64,000 nt of DNA from Agaricus subrufescens (GCA_029945375.1 CM057058.1:2728001-2792000); one strand, 5' to 3'; positions 1-10,981 are shown, counted from the stretch's first letter. The notes: generated from the sequence alone by a model not told the origin. Made by a program: numbers and translations.

Positions 1-33
1 CCAACAAGCGGAAACGGCAGAGAACGCGGGCAA

Positions 34-615
34 GTGGACACACACACTCGAAACATGGTGCCCCAAGCCGCCGCACCCGTCCCGGATTCTCCCCGCCCCT
101 CGCAGTCGCCTCCGCCAACAGGCGTCCAAGGAGACTTGGAGCTGGAGCTGCTTGGCCTGGCAAATGCGCTCTACAACCTGGGGACGACGGTCATCAACGA
201 CTCGACGAAGGAGCGCGACAAGCCAGGTGGTGGAAAACAAGTGGGATTGCGAGTGTGCGTGCGCGGTCGCTGTTCCTGTGTCGCTCACGCACCGATACCC
301 CTCTAGAAACAATGTTGTTCAGCATCTCGCCACCATCGACGACATGGCGCAGCACATCTCGACCATGGTCCCGATGCAAGTGCTCTCGGACATTGACAAT
401 GCGCGGAACCCGATGCAGCTGACGCGGGAGAGGCTGGAGCGTGCAGCGACGGAGAACCAGTTCATGAACGGGAAGATCGCTGCGATCGAGGTGAGTGTCT
501 GTGGCCCGGGTCGAGACGCGGTGCTGAGAGGGAGCAGTCGTACCGGACGCTGTTGGACGAGGCGCTGTGCCAGAATTTCCCAGAGCTGGAGGGCGAGCTG
601 GGCGTACATAGATAG
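34..615 (+). CDS. MED10: Mediator complex subunit 10 (Med10/Nut2)
   Basis: Model: join(34..254, 307..490, 538..615), 160 aa. Med10 is a middle-module subunit of Mediator, which links transcription factors to RNA polymerase II. The conserved core is visible: a helix with LGLANALYNLG, then HLATIDDMAQHI, then the family signature DIDNARNP and GKIAAIE, ending in an SYRTLLDEAL helix. The intron 1 donor was set at 255 because it keeps the reading phase and yields KQVGLRVNNVV; the more obvious GT at 241 breaks the frame. The intron 2 acceptor is the CAG at 535-537. Met1 (34) and Met8 (55) are both possible starts, since residues between them are low complexity. Only 33 nt lie upstream, so the promoter is outside the window. 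Identification is firm; the exact start and first donor are less so. Confidence 0.88.
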
Positions 616-690
616 ATCGTGATTAGTGCTGAGTCAGCGGCGGATCACGGGGATCAGCCATGGCAACGAGCTCGTCTCTCTTTCTTCATC

Positions 691-2747
691 ATGGCCGCCA
701 TCGACGCCTTCCTCGCCCTCGCCCCATCGGCGCCCCGCGCCTCTGTAGCTGCCGCCCTAGACGCCATAATCAACGGTCCTTTTTTTCCCCCATCGCCTGA
801 TCTCCATTGACTCCTGCCACAGCACCGCCCATCACCAGCCAGTCTTGTGAGAAACTCATTCCCGCCCTGCTCGACGATCTCCGCTCCCCCGGAAAAGGCA
901 GACTGACCGCCAAGGGTCTGTCTCTTTCTCTCCTCCTCCCCCTCCCTCCTCACTTCGTTGCTTCCAGACGCTGCGAAAGCCCTTCTTGCCCTCAAATCCC
1001 TTGGCAGACACCCTTCCGGTTCCGAGATTCTCGCTTGCCCCGAAAACCTTACGGCTCTTCTATCACTGACAACGCTCTATAAAGACGACCCAGAAGCGTC
1101 CTCAGAAGCTCTTCGATGTATCGCTAATGCCCTATTACTCATCCAAGCTTCTCGGGAAACCTTTTTGAAGCCGCCAGTGAATGGTGGCGAGTTTTGTCTC
1201 AACGCTCTAGAGGTGCGATTTGACATAGTGTCGTACGTAGCCTTCCGTTCCTCATCCTTTTCCAGAAAAGTACAAGTCCAGAGCATATCTTCGTGCTCGC
1301 TCGCATCCTCTTCCTTTCTACTGCCCTTTTACCGGCACAGATTGTGATACTCGTTGAAAATAAATACAATGGTCGCGCTGTAGTAGAGATCATCAGCACA
1401 AAGCTCGACCTTTTATTAGTCAGTGTCCAGAGTAGTGCGAGAATGGCTAAGGAAGCCATGACTGACCTGTTGAAATTTACCTACAATTTCATACATCACT
1501 ACCCTAAGGTTCGGTTTTCTGCCCCTTATTAATCGTCGCGCTAATTTTTGTAGGCTGTACAAGAGAATCCTCAGAGTCAAGCCGCAGAGCAAGACGAAAA
1601 AAAGGTCCTAGGAGATTATTGGAGCCCTCGGCTAGACGGGTGAGCCCTGAAGTCAATGGATCTTATCGATACTGATGCCCCTGTCAGGTTTCTACCTCCT
1701 CTCCTACGAATATTTGGTTCCCTGCCTCCTACCTTTCCAAACCCAATAACACCACCTTTAACTCATGCCATTCATGCCCTCATTGGCATTCCTGTCTCGC
1801 CTTCCCTCAAAAATGTTTGGTTTCCGTCACGCAGTTCGGCCACCACCCCCAAATCTGTTCCTCAGACACCCCACAGTGACCATCGCAGCGATAGTCGCTG
1901 CAGTTCCCCGACACTGCAGTCCCCTCCTCCGACAAGACCCGGCGCCATAGATCGTGCTCTTTCTGTTCTCTCTGCGGGCCGTCGATCCCTTTCAAGGTCC
2001 TCCTCTCCTCAAGTTCTGGTTAGTTTGGACGTTTTACAAAGGGCCTGGGATCTTCTTGAAGTCGCTTTCGGTCACTTCTTTGCGGATAATATCGATCCTG
2101 ATGATCCAAAAGTCCGCGAACTCACAAAGGACTGCCCCGATAACTCTTTGGACGCCCTTCTTACTCCCTTAGTAATACTCATTACGCGGCTTTGTCAAGC
2201 AGACGAGATATCGAGAGCGCGGTTGAAGCAGTGGCTTGTCCCTGACGATTTAGATCGCGAGTCACCTTTGGAGCAACGTCAAGACATGCTTGGAAAGTCT
2301 CTCAGATTGTTGGCGAGTGTATATCACAGCAGGTTGAAAGACTCTATCGGAGAGATGCTGTATGCGATGGCAGGGTCCGATGGTATAAAATCCAATCAAT
2401 GATAATTCAGGATCTCTCATAAGTCTTTTCTAGCTTCCAATCTTTCTACCCTCATCGGCTATGGTAACGCTGCCGGTTTCCTCTTCAACAAGGGCATCTT
2501 GAGTGCACCCGCTTCCGGCTCCAATGGAGACGTGGCTTCTTCAGTTGGGGACGACATCAATCCCATCACTGGCACAACCTTCAAGCCGAAAGCAGATCTC
2601 CCAGAAATGACGGAAGAGGAGAAAGAGCAGGAGGTTGAAAAGTTGCTGTGGTTGTTTGACCGCCTTGAGAAAACTGGAGCCATGCCTGCAGAACAGAATC
2701 CTATTCGCAAAGCCATCCAAGAGGGTAAGGCCACACTTGGACCTTAA
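691..2747 (+). CDS. RIC8: Ric8/synembryn, G-alpha chaperone and guanine nucleotide exchange factor
   Basis: Model: join(691..775, 823..915, 968..1212, 1266..1508, 1554..1639, 1688..2382, 2434..2747), 586 aa, all phases consistent. Ric8 folds and activates heterotrimeric G-protein alpha subunits and acts in pheromone and nutrient signalling. The protein is almost entirely helical, as expected of an armadillo-like superhelix. Its C-terminal part holds the family-typical NPITGTTFKP, EMTEEEKEQEVEKL and LFDRLEKTG motifs, followed by a short tail. A serine/proline-rich loop at about residues 290-350 (RSSSP and TPKS-type stretches) looks like a phosphorylated linker. The start is the first ATG giving the helical N-terminus MAAIDAFLALAPS. 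The gene follows MED10 on the same strand with about 75 bp between them. Confidence 0.9.
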
Positions 2748-3043
2748 AAGGTAATTTACTCTTTCTCGTGTATCTTCTTTTCCAAACCTATCTCTTATCT
2801 TTTCGTTCGTTGAATATATCGTAATGCTGAATATGTACTTTTAATGACGATCGTAATTCTTACGCTTTCATGATAGTACTTCTTGAGTTAATCATTCCTT
2901 ACAGTCTAGTGCAGATACCATACATGGGATACCTGTATGTATATACAATTCTGCAAACTATGAAGATATGAGCATGAAGAAGGAGTATGCAAACCATATA
3001 ATATATATATATGAATGAATCACGCAAGGGGAGAAGAAAAAGA

Positions 3044-5035
3044 CTAGAAAGTGACTTTCTTCCCTTCGAAGGAAGTAATACCGCCTGACCTCGGAGTACC
3101 TCTTGGCGCGCCGCGACCACGTCCACGCCCTCCACGCCCTCCACGATCACCGCCGAATCCACCACGCCCGCCGCGTCCACCACGGTCACCACCGAAACCT
3201 CGTCCACCTCCTCGTCCGCCTCGGCCACCACCACGATCACCCCCGAAGCTGTCCCTCGGTTGTGAATAATCTAACCGTACACGACGACCTTCGATTTCTG
3301 CACCAGACAAGGCCTCAAATGCCTTTTTCGCATCATCTACGTTCTCCAACTCAACATAACCAAACCCTTTGAGTTGGCCAGATTCCCGATCAGTGGGTAG
3401 ACGAATTGTTTTAACGCTGTAGCCTTCAAAGTATGACCAGAGTCCGTCTTCAGTGATGGAGAAAGGCAGGTTGCCGATGAACAGGGTATTGCTTGGGGGG
3501 CTGATCTCGTCATTGAACGCCTTTGCGCGTCTTTCACGGATTTGACCGGAAGACGGGGGTGTCGATACATCAACGCGTATGGCACGGCCATCAATCTCGG
3601 TACCCGCCATCTTCATCGCCTTCTCCACAGCGTCTGGCGTTGAGAAGTGGACATACCCAAAGCCGCGTGACTTGCCGGAATTGCGGTCGAGTTGGACAGT
3701 AGCAGATACCACCTCACCGCAGTGGGAGAATTCTTGAGCAAGGCGGTCGTTATCGACGGACCAAGACAGTTGACCAACGAAGATAGATGTAGCCTCTTGT
3801 GTAGCAGAGTCCAATTTCACCTTCTTGGTTTCCGGCTGTCCTTCGTCGACGGCCTTTCGCTTGCCTAGAAAAACAATGAGCCAAAAACAATGAACTATCA
3901 GCGTGAAAAAACGAACCATTCGTCGTTGGCTTGACAGCGGGCTTGCTAACATCCTCCATTTCAACATCATTGTCGCCATCCTCAGATTCAGAGGAATCGG
4001 ACTCTGATTCTGAACTCGATGAGGCCGCTTTTTTGGCGACGGCAGCAGTACTAGCGTCCTTGCCCGCATCTGTGTCTGAATCGGACTCGGACTCAGACTC
4101 CGAATCAGAGTCCCCACCAGCCTTTGCAGTCCCATTCGGAGCCTTTGCTGCAGTCTTTTCTGAATCTGAGTCAGAATCTGAAGAGTCAGAAGAGTCGGAT
4201 GAATCGGCTTTTGATGCTGCTGGGACCTCAGGTTTTGTCTTTTTACTCGCCGCTTTGGGAGCGGACTTAGCCTTTATCGATTCCTTTTTGGCAGGAACCT
4301 CCGAGTCGCTGTCATCATCTTCGCTTGAAGATGAGGAAGATGGAGAGGGACTCTTCTTTTTTGTAGGGGATTTGGTTTTAGTGGGTTTACCGATGACTGG
4401 TTTGGGTTCAGATTCAGATTCGGATTCAGAGGAGTCGTCTGACGACGAAGAGTCGGCCTTGGCGGCAGATGCGGCGATGGTTTTTGTGGTCGACGTCGTC
4501 GATTTGACGACCGACACTTTTTTAACCGTATCATCATCGTCGCTGTCGCTCTCAGAAGATGAGGAATCGGAAGAAGCGGCCGCTTTTTTTGCAAGTGCTT
4601 TCACTTGGGATGCTTTTGGTAGTTCGTCCTCTGAGGAAGAGCTTTCAGAACTCTCATCAGAAGATGAATCCTTGGCCTAAAAAACGTATTTGCAAACTGG
4701 TATGCAGCAAAAACAGAAAACACACCTTGCCATTGGTTTTAGGCTTAACATCCTCCTCACTCTCGGAATCCGAGTCGGAAGAGTCGCTAGCAGGCTTTGG
4801 TGCAGGCTTCTTTGAAGGCTTTTCTACCTTTTTCTTTTTTGGCTTCTGTCGGATCATGTTTATAAATGTGATGAAGATCATGTTCAACAGCTGGACTACT
4901 AACAGAAAGCTCGGTCTGTACTTTGGCTAAAATTTCTTTTGAAGTCGCGGGCACTGGAGCTACAGGCTTCGCTACTTTGGCCGTAGTGGCCTTTTGTGCC
5001 TTCTTTTCGCTAGTTTTTTTGTCGGCCTTGGCCAT
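3044..5035 (-). CDS. NSR1: Nucleolin-like pre-rRNA processing protein (Nsr1/Gar2 type)
   Basis: Model: complement(join(3044..3864, 3917..4676, 4726..4845, 4922..5035)), 604 aa. Layout in order: a Lys/Ala-rich N-terminus; a long acidic region of alternating Ser/Asp/Glu blocks and Lys/Pro linkers (about residues 40-330); a KRKAVDE-type basic patch; two RRM domains at about 355-432 and 455-533; and a Gly/Arg RGG tail of about 50 residues ending GKKVTF. RNP motifs are visible as IFVGQLSW and KSRGFGYVHF in RRM1, and LFIGNLPF and LKGFGYVEL in RRM2. This order is the signature of yeast Nsr1 and fission-yeast Gar2, which act in 18S rRNA maturation in the nucleolus. The gene is divergent from MRS6, with 177 bp between the start codons. 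The acidic repeats produce a long meaningless antisense reading frame. Confidence 0.9.
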
Positions 5036-5212
5036 GGGGGCGAGTTAAATGAAGGATATAATGTCCCGGAAAAGCGAGTCGAAATTTTTGGATGAGATAT
5101 TCATGCTTCAGGGCAGGTGATGCTGTTTCACGTGATCCACATAAGTTACCGATTCCTGGACCCTCTGGCTCCTGAGGAAGCCCTCCTTGCTACCCATGCT
5201 ACCTGACTTGGA

Positions 5213-7009
5213 ATGGAGGACACTCAATTTGATATCATTATCGTAGGAACAGGGCTCACAGAGTCCGTAGTTGCTGCGTAGGTCCGCATCTTCGTATAAC
5301 ATACCCTTTACTAAACCTTATCAACTAGAGCTCTCTCGAAGTGGGGTTTCAAGGTGGCGCACGTTGACGAAAACCCATATTATGGCTCCAATGAAGCCAG
5401 CCTAACTCTTGATGAATTCGCTGAATGGATTGACGCCCCTCCATCTCATTCCAAGATTTCTCGTACTTCTCGTTCATCTAAAGTACCACCCTTCGCTCGC
5501 CAATATTCAATCTGCCTTTGTCCGACGATCATTCCTTCTACTGGGCCTTTTATCGATGCCCTCATCCAGTCGAGTGTCTCCAAATATAGCGGCTTTCGCC
5601 TTCTTGAACGTATCGCGGTGTATGATGGCTCCGGACGCTTGAAGAATGTCCCAGGAAGTAAAGAGGATGTCTTCAAGAATCACGATATTTCTCTAATTCA
5701 GAAACGACGTCTGATGCGATTTCTGACTTTTGTTGCTGGCGATTTTGAACAATCTCCCGAGCTACAACATAGACATGACCTTCCGTTTACTGGATTCTTG
5801 GAGACAGTGTTTAACCTGGACAAGGAACTCGTCGATATTATCACGTATGCTCTTGCGTATTCGGATAAAGACAGAGGTGGGCGTTACTACTCCCATCGAA
5901 TACCATCTATTGAACGAAGGTTAGATTCCACATTGACCATATTACATCGTATTCGACGGTATCTCCGCTCGGCAGGTCGGTATGGACCATCACCTTTCCT
6001 CGTCGGTCATTATGGTGGTGTTGGAGAAATCTCCCAAGGTTTTTGTCGAGCAGCAGCCGTCAACGGTACTGTTTATATCCTCGGGAGGAGAATTACCTCT
6101 ATAAGTGCCGCGGAAGCGCCCAACGTTTCCATCGATAAGGAGTCCTCTGAAGCGGATTCATCCAAGAGTCATCGTCAATACTCAGTAACTCTTGAGGATA
6201 TACCAGAACCACTGCATGCGCGCGTTATCATAGGTACATGTCCATACATGTCCCGTCAATTTCCAAAAGGTCGCCGGTATTCACCTCTTTCCCCGGACTT
6301 GAAAGCAACGTACAAAACAAACCCGATTGCTCGGTGTGTCGTTATTATCGAAAATCCTATATCTATGTCTTTCCCATCAAGGGAGGAGTCCACAGAAGAC
6401 GAAAATGAAGACGATGAACCCGAGGAAAGTACGCCAAATGTAAATGACAAGGTTGACACTGCCGTGCTCGTACTACCCCAAGGTTCTGTTGATGGTGGAT
6501 CTCCCAAGTTTTCTGCGGTTGCTTTATTGACGGGTGAGGGCACGCTATCAACTCCAAAAGGCAAATGTAAGTATCACTCAGCCTGTCCTTGATTTGTTGC
6601 GTGACGAATAATTTTAGACATTTTGTACATTGGTCTTCCTGTAGAAAATGGAGTGGCCGATGATCCCTCTCAGATCCTCCAGCCTTATATTGACGCTATA
6701 TTAAAACTCGGGAGAGACACACCGCAGGAACCAATCTTCACTGCCTTCTACATCGAGAATACAGGCGAAGTCACCCCACATGCGGAAGGTGACTCACCGC
6801 ACACGAGTCACGATTCATGGTTCATTCCACCGCCTGTTCCTTTGGAACCTCTTGGAGATATTGCAGACACTGCAACACGGAATGCTGAAATTATTTTTCG
6901 AAGTGTACTCGAGATTTTGGATACAGACAAAGAACAATTCCATCAAGCTGATGCGGTGAATGGGGGTATCTGGCCACAATCAACTGATGTAGAAGAGGAA
7001 GAAGCATAA
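5213..7009 (+). CDS. MRS6: Rab escort protein (geranylgeranyltransferase component A)
   Basis: Model: join(5213..5277, 5329..6566, 6618..7009), 564 aa. Rab escort protein presents newly made Rab/Ypt GTPases to geranylgeranyltransferase II and delivers them to membranes. The N-terminus carries the GDI/REP dinucleotide-fold signature DIIIVGTGLTES, then VAHVDENPYYG. Later come RQYSICLCPTIIPSTG, FRLLERIAVYDG and the conserved FLVGHYGGVGEISQGFCR. An acidic insert lies at about residues 400-420. The first exon is only 65 nt. The stop codon is 15 bp from the stop of the convergent hydrolase gene, so the 3' UTRs must overlap. Everything from 6241 onward is duplicated downstream as a truncated copy. 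Identification is firm. Confidence 0.9.
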
Positions 7010-7024
7010 AGATTACGACATTAT

Positions 7025-8276
7025 CTACTTTGTTTTTGCAATCAATTTTTCCACCATCTTTGCAATCTCTATGTTGTTCTTTTCCATGAACATCATGTGA
7101 CCATTCCCGTGTATCCCGACCTCTTCCAGCCTTATATGCTTGACATTAACACTCGCTTGTTTGAGATAGTCGACTGTACAACCGTCATAGACGGCATGGT
7201 AACCGGATTCAGATGTGATCACGTGAATGGGCACCTTCATTAGATTGGCGAGCTTGCGCACAGGAGGGGCCTGTTTAAAGCAAGTATACAAAGAAGTATT
7301 GCTCGCCACTGCTGGCACCAAGTCGTCTGATGAGGAGATCGGTGGATCATAGGCTACGGGTGTCTCTGTTATACCATAGGGACGAGCAGGAGCAACGGGT
7401 GGGAAAATGACATCCATGAAAGGTGGACCTGTAGGCTCGAGTGCGATTATAGATTTGACGAGGTTGGGTCTCGCGTCTCCTAAAACCCAGCCAAGGGGCC
7501 CTGATTGTGAATGCGTCAAAAGGACCACTGGCTTGAAGAAGATTGAGTGGAATGTTTGTGCGGCACGATTGGAAGCATACCCCTATCTTATCCAGTAACG
7601 CAGGTCCTGCGTCCTTCATTTTTATTGTTGTCTCCTTGATAGAGGTGAGACTGGGAACTGTTGAAGCATAAAAATGATCAAAGACTGGATCTCCTTTACT
7701 TCCATTTCCAGGCCACTGAGTATGCAATTTGCCTTGTGGCCAAATATTGAAGTTCTGCGTCGCCGTAAAACGTGTCTCTACGGTAAGGGTATCATATATG
7801 GATTGCACCCCATCAACAGTCGCTTGGAAGGCAGATCTTCCTCGTGCGGGCTGGTCTACGATGTACAGCTGTCGTTCGAAATGATTGTGAGAAAAACCAA
7901 GACAGGGATTAACTATAAATTCCGGCTTGCCTCGTATCCACGACTAAGGAAGAAATCTGCCCAACCCTGCCGTCCGTCGGGCGTGTTCAAGAAGTTGGTA
8001 CCAGTCATACCTAAATTCGTCAGGACTTGCAACACCAATTAAGGCAATTTGCTTACCATTTCCGTGGATAATAAGCAGCGGATGTGGCTGGGTGACATTT
8101 TGGGGCGTCAAATGCTCAACATACATCGCGCCTGTCATAATACTGGAGTTGCCTTCCGCAACATATGCCCCTCCCACGTAAAAATAGTCTCGATGATGAA
8201 GAGTAGGTTGCAGTGGCTGGGGCTTGGTGAGAGCCGTGCCGACAAGAAGGGATAGCAAAATGGCTAATGTCTTCAT
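7025..8276 (-). CDS. Secreted alpha/beta-hydrolase, paralogue A (GC-AG intron)
   Basis: Model: complement(join(7025..7531, 7581..7868, 7931..8010, 8057..8276)), 364 aa. A signal peptide is clear (MKTLAILLSLLVGTALT). Family landmarks follow: an oxyanion-loop-like HGNGMTGTNFLNTPDGR, then DQPARGRS. The nucleophile elbow is HSQSG near Ser206, an S-x-S-x-G form rather than G-x-S-x-G. A probable catalytic His sits in GNGHMMF near residue 341. The protein is likely an extracellular esterase- or lipase-like hydrolase of unknown substrate. Intron 2 (7869-7930) starts with GC (GCAAGC), while the duplicate has GT at the same place. The reading frame is intact and the protein matches its paralogue in length. 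It converges with MRS6, 15 bp between stops. Confidence 0.85.
7869..7930 (-). other. GC-AG intron in hydrolase paralogue A
   Basis: Read on the minus strand, the intron begins GCAAGC after the codon for Glu in RGYE and ends CGACAG before LYIVDQPARG. The equivalent intron in paralogue B (10190-10251, also 62 nt) begins GTAAGC. Only the GC position keeps the frame between the two conserved protein blocks, so the GC donor is required if the gene is functional. Confidence 0.85.
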
Positions 8277-8576
8277 GTTCCTTCAAGCCAGAGGCGGATT
8301 TGTCTGTGGGTGAGCAGTTTGCAGATCCTTCGCCTTTCCGTCTATTTATGAGGAAAGGATTATCCTGACATGCATCATTTCTCATCGGCAGAAGACACAT
8401 CCGCAAAAGAATTTCCCAAGCATGGAGGTCACTTTGGGTTGTGCTTCATTAATTTGAGATCGCATCTACCAGAATCTCTTCTTCAAACATAGGATAGGGA
8501 CTAACCCAGGCACTTTGCCCTGAATATCCGCTCCACAACCTGCGAAAGGAAATATTCAAAAGAGTAGTCTCCATAC

Positions 8577-9290
8577 ATGTCCAGTCAATTCCCAAGCCAT
8601 CCCCGGTATTCGCTTCTTTCCTCAGACTTGAAAATAACGTACAAAACAAACCCGATTGCCCAGTGTGTCGTTATCATCGAAAATCATATATCTGTGTCTT
8701 TCCCATCAAGGGAGGAGTCCAGAGAAGACGATGAACCAGAGGAAAGTACACCAAATGTAAATGACAAGGTTGACACTGCCGTGCTCGTACTACCCCAAGA
8801 TTCTGTTGATGGCGGATCTCCCAAGTTTTCTGCAGTTGCTTTATTGACGGGTGAGGGCACGCTATCAACTCCAAAAGGCAAATGTAAGTATCACTCAGCC
8901 TGTCCTTGATTTGTTGCGTGACGAATAATTTTAGACATTTTGTACATTGGTCTTCCTGTAGAAAATGGAGTGGCCGATGATCCCTCTCAGATCCTCCAGC
9001 CTTATATTGACGCTATATTGAAACTCGGGAGAGACACACCGCAGGAACCAATCTTCACTGCCTTCTACATCGAGAATACAGGCGAAGTCACCCCACATGC
9101 GGAAGGTGACTCACCGCACACGAGTCACGATTCATGGTTCATCCCACCGCCTGTTCCTTTGGAACCTCTTGGAGATATTGCAGACACTGCAACACGAAAT
9201 GCTAATATTATTTTTCGAAGTGTACTCGAAAATTTCAATAAAGATAAAGAACAATTTCGTCAAGCTGATGCGGTGAATGGGGGTATCTGA
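8577..9290 (+). pseudogene. Truncated MRS6 (Rab escort protein) copy
   Basis: This is the 3' half of MRS6 carried by duplication unit B. It lacks the first ~340 residues, including the nucleotide-fold motif, so it cannot act as a Rab escort protein. Compared with the parent there is a small in-frame deletion in the acidic insert, and a TGG to TGA change makes a stop at 9288-9290, about a dozen codons early. Apart from that, a frame from an internal ATG (8577) through a preserved intron (8884-8934) is still open, so a ~220-residue truncated product is formally possible. The homology begins at 8570. The simplest reading is a decaying fragment. Confidence 0.85.
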
Positions 9291-9341
9291 CCACAACCAA
9301 CTGCTAGAGAAGAAGAAGAAGCATGACAATTACGGTATTAG

Positions 9342-10597
9342 CTACTTTGTTTTTGCAATCAATTTTTCCACCATCTCTGCAATCTCTATGTTGTTCTTTT
9401 CCATGAACATCATGTGACCATTCCCGTGTATTCCGACGTCTTCCAGCCTTATATGTTCGGCATTAACACTAGCCTGTTTGAGGTAGTCGACTGTACAACC
9501 GTCATAGACGGCATGGAAACTGGATTCAGATGTGATCACGTGAATGGGCACCTTCATTAGATTGGCGAGCTTGCGCACAGGAGGGGCCTGTTTAAAGCAA
9601 GTATACAAAGAAGTATTGCTCGCCACTGCTGGTACCAAGTCATCTGGTGAGGAGATCGGTGGGTCATAGGCTACGGGTGTCTCTGTTATACCATAGGGAC
9701 GAGCAGGAGCAACGGGTGGGAAAATGACATCCATGAAAGGTGGACCTGTAGGCTCGAGTGCGATTATAGATTTGACGAGGTTGGGTCTCGCGTCTCCTAA
9801 GACCCAGCCAAGGGGCCCTGATTGTGAATGCGTTAAAACGATCACTGGCTTGAAGAAGAATGAGTGGAATGTCTGTGCGGCACGAATGGTTGGAAGCCTA
9901 CCCCTATCTTATCCAGTAATGCAGGCCCTACATCCTTCATTTTTATTGTTGCCTCCTTGATAGAGGCGAGACTGGGAACTGTTGAAGCATAGAAACGATC
10001 AAAGACCGGATCTCCTCTACTTCCATTTCCAGGCCACTGAGTATGCAATTTGCCTTGTGGCCAAATATTGAAGTTCTGCGTCGCCGTAAAATGTGTCTCG
10101 ATAGTATGGGTATCATATGTGGATTGTTCCCCATCCAGAGCGGCTTGGAATGCAGATCTTGCTCGTGCGGGCTGGTCTACGATGTAGAGCTGTGGTTTGA
10201 AATGACTGTGAGATAAACCAAGACAGGGGTTAACTATAAATTCCTGCTTACCTCGTATCCACGACTAAGGAAGAAATCTGCCCAACCTGGCCGTCCGTCG
10301 GGCGTGTTCAAGAAGTTGGTACCAGTCATACCTAAATTCGTCAGGACTTGCAACATCAATTAAGGCAACTTGCTTACCATTTCCGTGGATAATAAGCAGC
10401 GGATGTGGCTGGGTGACATTTTGGGGCGTCAAATGCTCAACATACATCGCGCCTGTCATAATACTGGAGTTGCCTTCCGCAACATATGTACCTCCCACGT
10501 AAAAATAGTCTCGATGATGAAGAGTAGGCTGCAGTGGCTGGGGCTTGGTGAGAACCGAGCCGACAAGAAGGGATAGCAGAATGGCTGATGTCTTCAT
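9342..10597 (-). CDS. Secreted alpha/beta-hydrolase, paralogue B
   Basis: Model: complement(join(9342..9848, 9902..10189, 10252..10331, 10378..10597)), 364 aa, the same exon structure as paralogue A. It has a signal peptide (MKTSAILLSLLVGSVLT) and the same HSQSG nucleophile elbow and GNGHMMF histidine motif. All introns are GT-AG. Differences from A include DQPARA for DQPARG beside the substrate pocket, ESSFHAVYD for ESGYHAVYD, and several conservative changes. No frameshift or stop is present, so both copies appear to encode full-length proteins. The upstream region diverges from A through the extra segment at about 10797-10885, so the two may be expressed differently. Confidence 0.85.
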
Positions 10598-10796
10598 GTT
10601 CCTTCAAGCCAGAGGCGGATTGGTGGGTGGGTGAGCAATTCGCAGATCCGTCGCCTTTCCGTCTATTTACGAGGAAAGGATTATCCCTGACATACATCAT
10701 TTCTCATCGGCAGAAGACGCATCCGCAAAAGAATTTCCCAAGCCTGTGCCACCCGCGGTTACTTTAGATTATGCTTCATTAATTCGAGATCGTGCC

Positions 10797-10885
10797 CCCT
10801 GCAGGGCCATCACCATCATCACCGAGCAGCCGGATATACGGCTCCACCCGCACTCTTAGTGGAGTGGTATCTGGTGGCATCTACC
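10797..10885. other. Segment present only in duplication unit B
   Basis: Unit B carries about 80-90 bp between the shared ATTCGAGATCGTG-type sequence and the shared CTTCTTCAAACATAGG sequence; unit A has only a few bases there. On the minus strand the surrounding bases form a short open frame with FRRLWGGYSGQSA and SPYPMFEE, partly kept in unit A as FRRLWSGYSGQSA. This may be the relic of another gene's 3' end. I do not recognise the family. Confidence 0.5.
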
Positions 10886-10981
10886 ACAGCTTCTTCAAAC
10901 ATAGGATAGGGACTAGCCCGGGCACTTTGCCCTGAGTATCCACCCCACAACCTGCGAAATCGAGCTATCAAAAGGGTAGTC

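Larger units (their letters stand above)
6241..8569. repeat. Tandem segmental duplication, unit A
   Basis: This unit is repeated directly at 8570-10981. It contains the 3' half of MRS6 (from TCCATACATGTCC in exon 2 to the stop codon), the whole convergent hydrolase gene, and its upstream region up to an AAAAGAGTAGTC sequence at 8558-8569. There it abuts unit B without spacer. Large blocks, such as the MRS6 intron 2, are identical between units. Unit A holds the 3' part of the functional MRS6. Confidence 0.92.
8570..10981. repeat. Tandem segmental duplication, unit B
   Basis: Direct copy of 6241-8569. It starts inside MRS6 coding sequence with no 5' exon and ends at AAAAGGGTAGTC (10970-10981), after which similarity to unit A stops. 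It is about 80 bp longer than unit A because of a segment at roughly 10797-10885 with no counterpart in unit A. Small in-frame deletions and scattered substitutions separate the units. The MRS6 intron 2 sequence is unchanged. Confidence 0.9.

Noticed and set aside
3931..4680. Long plus-strand open frame rich in Ser, Glu and Asp
   Set aside because: It is the antisense of the acidic Ser-rich region of the nucleolin-like gene; the repeat composition leaves both strands open.
7881..7930. Idea that hydrolase A is a pseudogene because intron 2 lacks a GT donor
   Set aside because: GCAAGC with an AG end is a known functional class, and the rest of the gene is intact.
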